A stretch of 64,000 bases of DNA from Mytilisepta virgata. Its lineage: Eukaryota; Mollusca; Bivalvia; Mytilida; Mytilidae. The translations under genes and the position numbers were made by a program. Numbering within the stretch: position 1 is the first letter of the stretch; every line of letters begins with the position of its first letter. The DNA is taken from NCBI GenBank assembly GCA_028015205.1, contig CM051516.1, forward strand, positions 59,152,230-59,216,229, given 5' to 3'. This document shows positions 24,901 to 37,816 of the stretch, one piece after another. The notes beneath the pieces were generated by a model, which worked only from the letters and a program-made list of their open reading frames with translations, searched no databases and was not told the DNA's origin.

Positions 24901-26635
24901 ATATAATGCCATAATAATTACACTTTTCAGAAGAAATAAACGGTTTAAAATGGCACTCTTTTACTGGGTCAGATATTCATACGCTGAATGTCATTTATTG
25001 AAAAATAAAAGATCCCAGACGTCACGTTGTCGACCAATCAGATTCAACAATACATAACTTATTGGAATTATTCTATGATTAATTTTCCTTATTAGCAATG
25101 GTACAATGAAAAAAGTTGAAGTTCTGAACATATGATATATAGAAACCTTTTTAAAAAGTTACGTATGTTTAAAATGAAGAACTAGAACAAAGGCAAGTTT
25201 CATTATCATATTTCAATTCTTCTTAACTATTTTATACATTTTCATTTACAAATCTTTTCATGAATCCTAATGTCTCGAAAATTGCTACACAATACTCAGG
25301 TATTCTTCCTTTTCTAAGAAAATCATATATCAGTCAATAAAACGTTCTAAAGTGTGCTTAGGAATCTAATTGGTCACAAGGATTTTTTAAAACTATATTA
25401 TTTTTCTTTTATTATAGTGGTTTGTACATGTACATGTAATATGGTCTTCATTTTTGGAGACCCATAGCTATTTATAGGCAATAAAGACATTTACAATCAA
25501 CAGAAATCTCTGTTTAAAAAGATTTTTTATTCAATTCTCTTGTGTCTACTTGTAATATACAACACACTGCTATCTGGTATGTCTTATTACAGTGATTCTA
25601 AAAAAAATTATCTAGTGTTAACTACCTAGGAATGTTATGTACATTAACTGACTTTTTTATATGAATTGCGATGTTGTTGATTTGCAGAACTTGAAAGATT
25701 TCTGTAGCTTCTGTAATAAACAACTAACAACAATAGTAGCAATTAAATATTGTTTCTGTTAAACTATTGTTTGCGGTATAAAACAAAGATTTCTGTAGCT
25801 TCTATATAAACAATTATATAATGACTTAAAATACAGTAGAAAATGGCCATTTTATATAAACAGAAGTTCAACAGAACAGGACATTTATACAGGGCCAATA
25901 CAGAAATTACAGGGCATTTATACAGGGCTAATACAAGATTTCAACTTCCGGTTTAAAATATTATTGTCGAATTTTATTGCGGTATTAAAGTTCTGTTGCA
26001 CAAACCATCTTATTTAACAGTACAAGTATAAAGATACAGAAAACATAATACATACAAAAACTAAGATGAAAATATATATACAAAACATACTACATGGGAA
26101 AGTATAAATCAATACAAATACAAATCAAAATATGGATTGAAAACCCCCAAAAATTTGATTTTAAGTCATTAGTTAATAAAAGTGTCATTAAATGGGTATT
26201 TTCATATAAAGCCTGTATCAAGTCCTCGATCATCTGCATTGGCCCTCGGTGTTGCATCGGGCCAATACACATGATCTCGACCCAATATATGATAATACAC
26301 ATTTAATAATACTATATGATAGGATGCAACTTAGGTTTTATATGGTGAATATAATCTTATATTACTTTTAGTTTACTGCAAATACTGGTAACAACTATCA
26401 ATGTCATTTACATCTAGTCTTTTTAACTTCAATGAGCTGCTACTGTGTTAAAGTACTTTATTCTTTAACTTTGTGCTATCTGAAGATTCTCTTATATACA
26501 AATCTTTTTAAACAGAGATTTCTGTTGATTCTAAATGTACAAAGCCTTTACATTACCTACAATGTATAAATAGCTATGGGTCTCTAAAAATGAAGACCAT
26601 ATTACATGTACATGTACAAACCAGTCTATTATAAA

Positions 26636-26946
26636 TTCTTTATATGCAAAATTACACCCATGTGGGTCAAGCAAATACTTGAACAAGAAAACAAACAAAC
26701 AAACAAACATATTAAATCACAAATTGAGAATATATGATATAAAATACATGATAAATCACCTTTTATTATTAATACTGTTATTACATGTACTTTGACCAAC
26801 AAGGATCTCATTTTTGCAATTCTGTAGATTGCTTTATAAAGTCTCCTATTTCTGTTCAGAGTTAAAATTTAACAAAAAAATTATTTGATCTAATGGTTCT
26901 TTTTCAAGAAAGTCAGGCTTATTTAATACTATTTTGTCAAATAAAT
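26636..26946 (-). mobile_element. LINE 3'-end fragment (d) inside the right arm
   Basis: Homologous to 52965-53180: ACACCC.TGTGGGTCAAGCAA, GAGAATATATGATATAAAAT and CACCTTTTATTATTAATACT are shared. On the minus strand the tail carries hairpin ACCC-ACAT-GGGT (26656-26667) followed by ATAAAGAATTT. The left arm lacks this segment between its ACTATAATA and AAGAAAAATAATATAG blocks, so it inserted after the inverted repeat formed. Confidence 0.65.
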
Positions 26947-27039
26947 TGTTAAGAAAAATAATATAGTTTTAAAAAATCCTTGTGTCCAATTAGATTCCTA
27001 AGCACACTTGAGAATGTTTTATTGACTGATATATATCTT

Positions 27040-27410
27040 TCTTAGATAAGGATGGATGGATGAATTATTGTTTAACGTCCAGTGGCAACCAGGTGCATAT
27101 CAGAACATGTTGATATGATAATGAATATGACCCCTGCTTTGTACTAGACCGACACACTAAGTCAGATTTTTAATGTGCTAGCTCACGAGGTAATTGTCCG
27201 CAGGAAGACATATCACCTCACTCGGACACATTATACTGGCGCTGAGCCGACCAGTCTTTGCTCTTACTCCTAGATGCCGCGTGCTTGGCGGAGAAGCAGC
27301 AAATACCAATTTTAATGTCTCTGGTTTGACCCGGCCAGGGACTGAACCCGCAACCTTCCGCACTCAGGGCGAGCACGCTACCACGAGACCACCGAGGCGG
27401 TCTTAGATAA
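27040..27410 (-). mobile_element. tRNA-derived SINE with 10-bp target duplication (S2)
   Basis: The SINE (27050-27400) is flanked by TCTTAGATAA at 27040-27049 and 27401-27410. On the minus strand it starts CCGCCTCGGTGG; the A-box region is TGGTCTCGTGGTAGCG and the B box GGTTCAGTCCC (27338-27348). The 3' end has ACTGGACGTTAAAC and an (ATCC)n tail. It differs from S1 in head and body, so two SINE families are present. Overlapping frames at 27178-27493 are shadows. Confidence 0.9.
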
Positions 27411-27425
27411 TGAAGAATACCTGGT

Positions 27426-29321
27426 GTTTTATACGCTCTATAATACCTGTGTGTTATATAATAATAGAGCAAATAATGAAAACTCATACACATTTCTTAA
27501 AAGCTGAATGTTTTTTCTGTATTACATTGTACATAATTTCTTTTATTATATAGAAAATAATCTCTTAATCTCTTTAAAATCAAGAAACAGGGAAATTTAA
27601 GGACAATTACACTTTGTCTGAATTAAAATTTATTACATGATCTCATTAGGACAGGAAAAGTAAGAACATTGTATGACGTCAAAAGGTTATAAAACAACAT
27701 CAATTTACTCTATTTCTGTCCTTGACAAATAAGTCTGTCAAAATCCATCATATATACCTCAAATTACAAGATGTAAAATTAGGTCAGTACTTGTTATTCA
27801 AATGTACTACAATCTACTATGTTTCAAAATGAATAGAAACCGAACATCCAAAATTGTAATATCTGACCTTAAATATTTCATTCATAAAATGTACAACTCA
27901 CTGTTACTGCACTTAACTGAACTACATTTATTTCTGCTGGTACAATTTGTACCAACATATGAACAACCAATAAGGAACTGTTTAATTTGCTATAAAAAAA
28001 ATATTTACACAAAATTTATAAAACATGTTTCAAAACATTTAACCAAAAGATGTACAATGTAAATGTAGAAGTCTGAAAAATTAAATCTTTTTTTAATAAA
28101 TTATGGAACTGTAATTAATTAGTTTGGCAGAATTTAGGAATAAAACTAAAGTTATTGTAATATCTATTAGTACAATGAACCTGTATATGTAATACATATA
28201 CTCCTGAAAATTTTAGTAGATTGGGATACCCTAACACAGCACACCTTTGGATATTGCATAACCAAAGGGAGAATCATCAAACAATTTCTCCAAATTAGAC
28301 TTCCATTTTGGAATTTTAGATGAAAAAAAAGAAAGTAGATTTATTATGAGCATTATCCACCCCCTCCCCCCCCCCCCAAAAAAAAAACAAACAAACAAAA
28401 AACATGTAATTCTGCTAGACTATTGAGATCTTCCCATGAAGTGGAAAATCTTAATCCTATTCACACAGTTTGTATACTTATAACTTCCTACTGAACATTT
28501 TCAGAGATTTATTTCTCGTCAGCAGTGCTGAAGGCCAAAAATGTAAAGGATAATTGCATACTTCATTTAGTTTATACCAGTTTTCACTTTTGATTCAGTA
28601 TTGTGTTAGTAGTAAATGAATTTATGATGTAAGATCTCAAGAAGGAATGACTTCTAATGAGATAAAGAATGTTATATAAAATCACAAAACTTCCTGTGAT
28701 CTAATAGGTGGATTTACCCTCCCAACCTCCCAATAAAAGAGAAAAACTCATTTTTAACTACCCGTATATGTAGATGGTTAAAATTCTTTAAATTTACAAA
28801 GAAACAATACGATTTTACAACTAGGTTCCTTTTAAACTGTTTGACTTGTGTACTCTCATGCTCTGCACTTGGAAACTGACCTATATAAAATAAAATTCAG
28901 AACACTTGTGACCTTACAGAAATTGATTATTCTGTATAACCTTGATCTATCTCATACTTTATTACTTTATTTATTGATATTTATCAATCTCAATTGCTTA
29001 ACTAACAATCAAACTACTATAAAATGCACATTTAATTAAAATGAATTGTCATAAATATTGATTCAAATATGACATCTGGTCAGAGTTGGAGCCAATTGTT
29101 AGTAGATTGGATGGTTATTCAATTAATGAACACAAATTATAACAATGCGTATTAAATTAGAGATAAAATGTTAGTGAAATGGAACTTTTCTTAAATTGAT
29201 TTCATAACATTGCTATAGTAATTGTTATATTTTATGTGATCAGTTCTGTATCAGCAACTTCAATACTGGGGGAAAAAAAACAGAATGGACAAACCTATTT
29301 ATCTGAAACAGAACATAAATT
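27426..29321. other. Non-coding stretch
   Basis: AT-rich, with a C-run followed by an A-run near 28361-28390. Frames at 27802 and 28848 show no domain. Confidence 0.5.
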
Positions 29322-29580
29322 TTCCTAAATTCAAATTCAAATTCAAATTCTTTATTGATTTAAAATCCAACAAAGGATTGTGACCAGCAAAAAAAAAAAA
29401 AAACAAGACAGAATAACAAATGTACATGACACAAATGATAAAATATATCAGTATACATTACAAATCAAATCAAAATCAAAATTACAGTAAATGTTACATC
29501 ATTTCCTAATGATATTACCAATCTTTAGTACTTCCTTTCGTTATTTCATAGACCAAACAAAAAAATTTGTAAGGGTTCCA
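29322..29580 (-). mobile_element. LINE 3' tail (f)
   Basis: On the minus strand: hairpin ATCC-TTTGTT-GGAT (29365-29378 on the plus strand), then AATAAAGAATTTG repeated as (GAATTT)n at 29328-29350. An internal A-run lies at 29390-29403. The upstream part of the element is not recognisable. Confidence 0.5.
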
Positions 29581-29590
29581 CGGAACGCAG

Positions 29591-29843
29591 TGTCTCGCTT
29601 GTTTTTGCTGTTGTCTATGTTTTCAGTGTAATAATTGAATGTACATAATTTTTCTCCACATGTTATTTATTGATCATGAACAAGCTTCTGTCAAAGTTTG
29701 GTAAAAATCCAGGATGGTTTAAGAAAGTTATTAATGTTTAAAACACTTTAACCACAGAGTGAATGTAAATGTTGACACAGCCGACGATGGAATGCAGGAC
29801 AACTATGTCTCGCTTCAGCAACAAAAGTCGCACGCTCAACAAA
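29591..29843 (+). mobile_element. Composite element, short copy P2
   Basis: Left end TGTCTCGCTTG (29591-29601) matches the left end type of P3. The right part TATGTCTCGCTTCAGC (from 29805) matches the right subterminal part of P3, but the terminal GCGAGACA has decayed to ACGCTCAACA. Only one core unit remains. Confidence 0.55.
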
Positions 29844-30139
29844 AATGAGCTCTGACCTCTCTACTGTAGCTACCATATAAGTATATGTACATTTTTTGTA
29901 ATTTTATGGAGGTCAATAAACAGAAATACATGCATATATCTTATTAAAAGACTTCCAAAAATATTTTGCAACATCCTGTGTTGTGTTTTATGCCCATCTA
30001 TCCTTCCCCTTCCTCCAAAATTTCTTTTTTTTATGAAAGACATTTAAGCCAGACTTTATAACAACTAAATTTTAATCATTATTTTAGAAGTACCACCAGT
30101 CTCTGTAATATTTTGTCATTTTTGTGCTAAGAAAGATTT

Positions 30140-30330
30140 CAAAAATATTCCATGCACAAAATGTGCAAATTTCATTTATTTCTCAGTCATCAGTAATGTG
30201 CTCAAGACCTAAAATGTTGAAATCTGAAACAATAACAAACACTGAATTCAAATGCCAAAATCACCAACAAATTTAAAACCAAAACCAACGAAGGACGTAG
30301 CTATACACCAGGGAGATACATTTGTACTCC
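30140..30330 (-). mobile_element. Penelope-like pseudo-LTR relic
   Basis: The minus strand keeps GTCTTGAGCACA, CTGATGA, a TGAAAT..TGCACAT block and TTGTGCAT in the same order as the hammerheads at 55.1 and 55.5 kb, plus the upstream AAAACCAAAACC block. Stem II cannot form, so the ribozyme is dead. Bases 30331-32930 that follow have no recognised gene. Confidence 0.5.
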
Positions 30331-32934
30331 TTACTTTTCACAAAATTTAATGTTTTGTTCATGCTGAGTATTGAAAAACAAGCAACTAAGATGTATCCAT
30401 AGTGTCTATCAAAAGCATACACACAATGAAGTGTATAATTTAAAAGTCAAAGAAAATATGCAGGGACTTATGAAAAGTAAAAAAAAAAAGCCTGGAAGGC
30501 AGACATTCATTTCACAAAAACCAAAAAATTCAATGGGGTGCACCGTGTCCCCCACCAGACATACTGGTACCTGTGTTTAACTGGTTTTATTCCCATAAGT
30601 TCTATGATAATGTGTCATTTTACAAGTGTATATTATAAAAAAAAATCAATTTTCTCAAACTTTGATTTTATCTGTAACCTAAATTTTAATAAAAATATAA
30701 CAAACTTTCATATAAATAAAATAATTAAACTTTCATATATGTAATAACATTACTATATTTTGTATTTAAATTTAATACTACAGACTTGTTATGTATACAT
30801 TTTTTGTACATGTATTGAAAGCTTACATGACATGGTTTTTATGATGTATAACAGCTTTGACCTACAACTATTTAGCACAATTTAAACTAGGTGTTAAATT
30901 TTCCACCCCCTACACACTTCTCTCAGGAGATCTCTGAATATTATGAGGAATGCTATATTAAACAATGATTTAACTATCAAACTTAAGTACATACATTTCA
31001 CTACAACTACTTTTTGCTTTTTGATATCTTCTACAGAGCTTCTTTAGAAGTCTTATCTTTTGAGCATTATTTTTAGAAATTTTATCAAATGATTTAAAAT
31101 TAAGGATTCATACACTTTAGACTTTCTATACAACCTTAATTCTCAATGAGGCATTCCAAACAGAACCCTCAGTTTGGATATCAATGAGTCCATGACCTCA
31201 ATTTCAAACTATTAATTTAGAAGAACCTACTTGTACTCCCTTCTTACCATGTAATATTCACTCATTCTTTATATCCTACAAATAAAGCTGTAAAAACCAT
31301 TCATTTATTACACGTATCAAACAGCTTATTGATGAGGTCTGACCACAATAGCTATTTTCTCTTAGCTGTAGCAATATAAAGAAAAGATATGGTGGATTAA
31401 TTCTCATCACAAACCTTTACATATACATGAAAACAGTCCAAAGGAACAGCACTTTCATTGCTGTTCTTCATCTTCCTATCACAGTTAATTATACATGTAA
31501 GCCTTCAATGCAGAGAAAAATATATAAAATCCTTACAAAAATGAAAGGATATGGGGGATATGAAATCAAAGATCTGGTCATCAATCTTTTTACTTTATTA
31601 CTACTTCTAATTCATAAGACAAGTATCGGTACTATATGGACCCTTTAAACCAATTATAATTCAAAAATACCATGTAAGAATACAGGACTCCATATTAACT
31701 TTTCATATTCAGTACATATATCAAGCAGCAAATAATTACTATTACAGACTTCATAAATCATAATAATTATATGATTTATTAATAGTAATTTCTACATTTG
31801 CATAATATTTTCTAATATCTTCTTGTGTAATGTGTTTTCAATTTACATGGCAATAAACATTTTCTGATACCAATTGTGCTAAGCAATAATATGATCTTAG
31901 AAAATAAAAAAAACATTCTGCTTTTAATTTTTCTACTTACAAATGATTTGACTTCTCATTAATTCAAATGTTTTAATTAATGAAAATAATAGTCCAAAAA
32001 TTTAAGTATCTGTCCGAATCATATATAAAGAAGTGTTTTAAGACAGGAACCAATGGCCATGAAAAAGTTCTTCATCTAATTCACCTGTTATTGCAATTCT
32101 TGTTGTGTATTACCAAACACCAAAATTAACCATTCAATATATTTTACTATGGCATTTTCATAAATAATTTTTAAAATCAAAATGAATTTCTACATGTATC
32201 AACTACATTGTATTTACATTGTAAAATGCAAACATACATGTATACTAAAAAGATATTCTACATGTAAGTGCTAAGAGAGTTAAATAACTATCAATTTCAA
32301 TCATATAGCAATGTCAGTAAACACTAAGGACACTTATGGCCGGCAGCCAGTTTGTTTACAGTATACTGGTCCAAAAATAGGCTTTAAAAGGTTGTAAAGA
32401 AGCGGTATCCAGTTTTCAAGCAATTTCCCCCAAAACAGCTCCACATGGTGTTTACTGACATTTCTAAATCATAGTTGCTTTGTGGAATTGATAAAAAAAA
32501 CATTGCATTTGTACTAAAATTGATTCTGTAAATTTCAATTGAAAATTTGTTGAACAGTTGAAAGACCATCCATTTTGGATATAAAATTTGCACTTAAATA
32601 TATCCAGTAATGTCAAATTGCATGTTGGTAATGATATACATGTACTTTACACACAAACAATGACAACACATACGGAAAGAAAATCTGCTTTAAAAGAAAA
32701 CCAATATCATTCAATTTAATGGTGCTAAAAAAAGCAAGCAATTAAAAAGCAAAGGAAAAAAAATGAAGTGGTATTTTGATTGATTCTGCAAAGTTAAAAG
32801 CAAACTGGCATTTCCATTTTCCCATTTTTGGAACCTCCTGTCGTCACCCCTGAATCATAAAACTACATATGTATAATAATATCTGCATGAAAACTTCCAG
32901 AAGATCTATTTAAACAAGTGTGGACCCTAAAAGA

Positions 32935-33946
32935 TGTCTCGCCTGTCCGCGCTTGACCCAGAATAACATGCACTATCAAAGACCATGCTATCATTTGCCT
33001 ACCATTATGGTACATTTGAAACAGACATGCGAAAGCTGTTATGTGATTATCAATTATCTTAGGTATGCCATTCGAAGAGAAAAAACTAGATGGAACTTTA
33101 TACACAAAGTTATACTTCTCCCCCCCCTTCCTGTTTGTCTATCCCCTAATTAAAACATTAGTGATCAATCTGAAAATATGAGGTGGGCAAGTTCTTATAT
33201 ATATGGCGAGTCTAGATATTGCAGTTGCTGAAAAATGGACTGTAAAAGAAAAAAATTGACAAAGTCACTGAACCATGAAATTGAGGTCAAGGGCACATGA
33301 AAGGTGTCAGACTGGCATGTACCCATACAGATCTTGCTATAAGCCATGTATGATGAGTCTATTCATTGTAGTTGCAGAAAAATGGACTTTAGAAGAAAAA
33401 ATTGACAAAGTCACTGAGCTGTGAAATTGAGGTCAAGGACACATGACAGGTGTCAGACTCCCATGTACCCATATAGATCTTACTATATACCAAATATGAT
33501 GACTCTAAACATTACAGTTACTAAGAAAGGGACTTGAATGTAAAACTATGTCGCAGATTTTCGAAGTTCACTGAACCGTGCAATTGAGGTCAAGGACAAA
33601 TGACAGGTGTCAGACTGGCATGTACCCATATAGATCTCACTGTAGACCAAATATAATAACTCTAGGTATTATAGTTTCTGAGAAAAGGATTTGAATGTAA
33701 AACTATGTCGCAATGTTTATGTGGGTATTGAACCATGAAAAAAAGGTCAAGGTCATCTAAAAATGTGCTGCTGAAAAGGTCATCACTTCATGCACCTGTG
33801 GACCAAAGATGAACATTGTAAGTATTATACTTTAAAAGTTATTAAGGTTTTACAAAAAGTTAACGCCGTCGCCGTCGCCTTCGCCGTCGCCGCCGGATTG
33901 CTATACCTATGTCTCGCTTCCAGCGACTTTCGTCGCAGGCGAGACA
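32935..33946 (+). mobile_element. Composite element with tandem core, copy P3
   Basis: Perfect 11-bp inverted ends: TGTCTCGCCTG (32935-32945) and CAGGCGAGACA (33936-33946). Four core units are marked by TTGAGGTCAAGG-like blocks at about 33281, 33427, 33584 and 33741 (spacing 146, 157, 157). A GCCGTC hexanucleotide run follows (33863-33896), then a subterminal hairpin GTCTCGC..GCGAGAC. Frames at 32863-33153 and 33790-34066 are shadows. Confidence 0.8.
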
Positions 33947-35031
33947 AAAAGATAACAAGAAAAATAAATGGAAATGGTGAGCTGTCAAAAGGGGCATAAA
34001 ACGACTAAAATGTATGAAATACACAAGTCGAACAAAACCAAATATAAAATTGTAAAAAAACAACAACCAACTAAAAAGTTAAAAATACTCAATGTTTCGA
34101 CCAATATGGTCTTGATCACGAGTATGTAAAAAATAAAAATAAAAAGGTGTTGACTCTTTGAAACCCAGAGCAAGACTGAAAATTTAAATTATATATATAT
34201 ATATATATTTAAATATTTAAAAAAGAAATTTCGGTTTATGTATGCAGTTATCCCAATTTAAGAGTTTGAACCTTTTTTAGCTTGACTAATCTTATATTAT
34301 TCAGGATTAAACTGTCTGATAGTACAAAACAAAAATACCCTCAAGCATCTTCAAGGCTATCAAATGCAAATTTTACATATGATATATCAAAAAAATTACA
34401 GAAAAAACATCTCAACAGCTCAAATCATTACACAGCAGGATACTTTTCATATGACACTTAAATACTTTAACAGTATTTACATTCCTATAATCTTTTAGCT
34501 ATAATTCATGCTGATACCAAGCATATTTACACTTTTAATATTTATCAACAACATAATACATTAAAATTTTATTTCAATTTTATACCAATAATTATGAATT
34601 ATTGCCAAATAACATATAGGTGTCATATTTCCTTGGAAATTTTGCCAAATTTAAATTAATACCGATAATAGATTGTAAACAGATACAATGTACTTTCTTT
34701 AGAATTTGACATTTTCCATGTTTTTACTGGCATTAAGTTCTGGGTACCCTGATTATGCACTTTTACACATTAAATCATTACTGAATTTGGCTTGTCTAAT
34801 GGCCATTGCGTTTTGATCTTATGGGTTACTGCTTCTGTATTCTAGTGTCATTGTTTTCTATATTTTTATTTCAATGCTTTATATTTCAACTAAGACAGAA
34901 AGTAAAGTAAATTTGGATCCAAAGGAATAATTCAACAAAACCTTAAGCTTGTTGTTTACAAAAAGGATATTTTGTCATTAATCAAGGAGTATATTTTCTG
35001 AAATATTGAGCATATGGCTTCAGTGTTTTGA
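33947..35031. other. Non-coding; (TA)n
   Basis: A (TA)n run at 34190-34208. No gene recognised. Confidence 0.5.
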
Positions 35032-35325
35032 GGAAACAAAACTGTATGGATAGTGTTTAAGGAAATACAATGTAACTGTATGGATAGTTTTTGAGGATAT
35101 GACTGTATGGATAGTGTTTGAGGAAATAACTGTATGATAGTTTTTGAGGTTATGACTGTATGGATAGTTTTTGAGGAAATAACTGTATGATAGTTTTTGA
35201 GGATATGATTGTATGGATAGTGTTTGAGGAAATGACTGTATGTTTTTGAGGATATGACTGTATGGACATGTATGGATAGTGTTTGAGAAAATAAATGTAA
35301 GGATAAGATTGCATTTGAGTTTGTG
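35032..35325 (+). repeat. Minisatellite, about 28-bp unit
   Basis: Units contain ACTGTATGGATAGT plus TTTGAGGA and alternate between AAATAACTG and TATGACTG versions, giving a ~56-bp higher-order period. The two long minus-strand frames (34956-35396 and 35020-35337) are translations of this array. Confidence 0.85.
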
Positions 35326-35894
35326 ATGCATGAACATGTGTACCTGTATAATTTCGTTCTAAAAACGAGCACTGAGAAATAAAATAATTTTGCCAAAATT
35401 CTGACCTGATTTAAATCATACCAGTATTACATGTACACATTTGATAAAATATGAAAGAAAAAAAAAGGCTAATATTTTACCAATTTTGTTCTGCACTTAG
35501 AGGTACAATGAACATGTATCAATGGCTTCTTTTGTATGCTAACATTTTTCAGTGTATATTTTTTGGCATATAATATTAAAACAGTGGTTTCTTTTATACA
35601 ACAGTCATCAGAACTGAGGAATGGAGACCCATAATATAACTTTTTGACTATTCTACCATTGATTGTTCCATGTGTGTATGTGTATTGTTATAGTACTTTG
35701 TATTGCAGTAACCCAAATGGATTTATTGTTTGTAATATTGAATAAATTTTAGTTACAACAGGAAAGAAAGAAGAATAAAAACAACAGAATAAAAACAACA
35801 GGAAAGAAAGAAATAAGAATAATGAGAAATGCAGCAAACTTTGTTTGAGAGACTTAATTAATTAATAGCATGATGAAACCATACATAAGATAAA
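35326..35894. other. Non-coding stretch
   Basis: A short duplication of AAAAACAACAG..AAAGAAAGAA lies at 35760-35815. Nothing else seen. Confidence 0.5.
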
Positions 35895-37003
35895 CTAGAG
35901 GCTCTTAAGAGCCTGTATCGCTCACCTGGATTTAATTTTTCCACCTTCAGCAGGACTGAAAATTTAAGTGTAGCAGTTAGCTTGGCTGGTTTTCCAATCA
36001 GGTACAATGTGTAACAAAGTTATGCTGTGGTGGCCATCTTAGTTGACATTCAAGGTTATCAAACACATTTCTAAAAGAGGACCATTGCTGGTTCCAAATG
36101 GCCAAGTTTAAGGTATGATGATCTGCAATTAAATTTTCCAATAATGTCCTATATTAAACTAAGTTCATCTTTAAATTAAGCTTTGGTGGCCATGCTGATT
36201 GCTGCTTACTTTGGTTCCAATTGGCTCAGTAGTTTAAAAAAATTTTTTTTAATGAATTCCACATACGGTCCAATGTTAAACTATGTTCGGCTGTGGCGGC
36301 CATCTTGGTTGACAGTCGAGGTCATCGGACATATTTCTGAAAGAAGACCATCTATGGACCATTGCTGGCAAGTCTGGTTCCAATTGGCTCAGCAGTTTCA
36401 GATGAGAAGATTTTTGTATGAATTTTCCCATAAGATCCTATGTTAAACTATGTATGGCTGAACCAGCCATCTTGGTTGACAGTCCAGGTCATTGGACATA
36501 ATTCTGAAAGAGGACCATCTAAAGATCATTGCTGCCAACTCTTGTTCCAATTGTCCCAGTTGTTTCAGACAAGAAGATTTTTAAATGAATTCCACACAGG
36601 GTCCTACATGTATGTTGAGTTTTTTATATCAGCCATTCAGAAACAAGAACTGCCCATTACGGCCATATTTGTAGTCCGATCGGAACGAAATGAGGAAACT
36701 TTATAAACGACCCCCCATATATGCTTCCTGTCAAGTTTTGTTCCATTTGGCCTAGCAGATTCAGAGAAGATGATTTCTGAAAACTCAGACAATCAGAAAC
36801 AACAATTGCCCATGGTGGCCATGTTTGTTGTCCGATCGGGACGAAATGAGCAATCTTTATTAAAGACCTTACATAGATGCTTCCTGCCAAATTTAATTTC
36901 ATTTGGCCCAGTGGTTTCTGAAGAGAAGATTAAAATGTGAAAAGTTAACGGACGACAAGTGATGACAAAAGCTCACATGGCCTTTGGCCAGGTGAGTTAA
37001 AAA
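35895..37003 (+). mobile_element. Composite element with tandem core, copy P4
   Basis: Left end holds a perfect palindrome GGCTCTTAAGAGCC (35900-35913) and CTCACCTGG (35921-35929). The right end has the inverse CCAGGTGAG (36988-36996) within hairpin CTCACATGGCC-TTT-GGCCAGGTGAG. Core units of about 156-167 bp share GGCCATCTTGGTTGACAGTC; later units carry a GTCCGATCGG.ACGAAATGAG variant at about 36675 and 36830. Frames at 36183-36902 are shadows. Pearl/Helentron-like architecture, no coding capacity. Confidence 0.75.
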
Positions 37004-37816
37004 TACATCCATGTATATGAATTGCTGAACATTCTGGATAGCATATAAGCCATAGGTGTACCTTTAAAAATTCACATTACATGTATATATATGAATCCCT
37101 CAACTTAACATATCACATTGTATTTCTACCAATATTAATACTGAAATCTTGTACGGCATCACTGATCAACCATTCTAATGCTATTTTTTATCAAGTGTTA
37201 TCCAAACCCATATTAATAAATATGTCTGGTAGTGTCATATTAATGGGAGAGAGAAGCTTTAGTATGTTTTAATCTAACAGTATTGAGAAGTGTTGCCTTC
37301 AGTAATAGACTAAAAATCAATCTTCTGTAACTGAACACCAGTTTCTAATTGAGAGTTTATCTGTAACTTCTGGTGAAAAACAATAACTGGAATTTATAGA
37401 ATATTTTCCTTAGGCTACCGTCTGACCATTTTTAGAAATTGCCATTTTCCCACATCTGTTTTGTAAATTGTTACTCTTCCTGTTTTGTCAGTTAATTAAT
37501 CTATCATATGTTACATCCACCTTATTATTAAAAAATCATTTTGTATATGATGCATAAACATATTTTGTTATCATTATTTCAAGACATTACATAGGCTGCA
37601 ACTGCATTAAAATCATATTCAGACTGCAATATAACTAAGTGGAAAATAAATGACACTGGGTTAGTGAGCTGTCAAAAAGGCTACCAAACATAAAAATTTC
37701 CTATAAAATGTGAAATTAACAATAAAAGGTACAATATTAATGACTGAAGGTTTTATTAACTACATGTACATATAGCCTTAACTGATCATAAGCTAAAAAA
37801 TCAAACAGCGTTCCGA
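37004..37816. other. Non-coding stretch
   Basis: AT-rich; no gene or repeat recognised. Confidence 0.5.

Larger units (their letters stand above)
25285..27425. repeat. Large inverted repeat with later insertions
   Basis: The left arm (about 25285-25545) is the reverse complement of the right arm, which is now split across about 26490-27425. Shared blocks: AAACAGAGATTTCTGTTGAT, ATAGCTATGGGTCTC, AATGAAGACCATATTACATG, AATAATATAGTTTTAAAAAA, AGCACAC and GAAGAATACCTG. The right arm is interrupted by a LINE tail and a SINE absent from the left arm. The ~950-bp spacer shows no gene. Confidence 0.75.

Noticed and set aside
34956..35396. 146-codon minus-strand open frame
   Set aside because: Most of it spans the 28-bp minisatellite; repeated SSKTIHTV-like residues reflect the DNA repeat.
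36183..36902. Adjacent open frames of 81-88 codons
   Set aside because: They follow the core units of the composite element P4 and resemble each other only because the DNA repeats.
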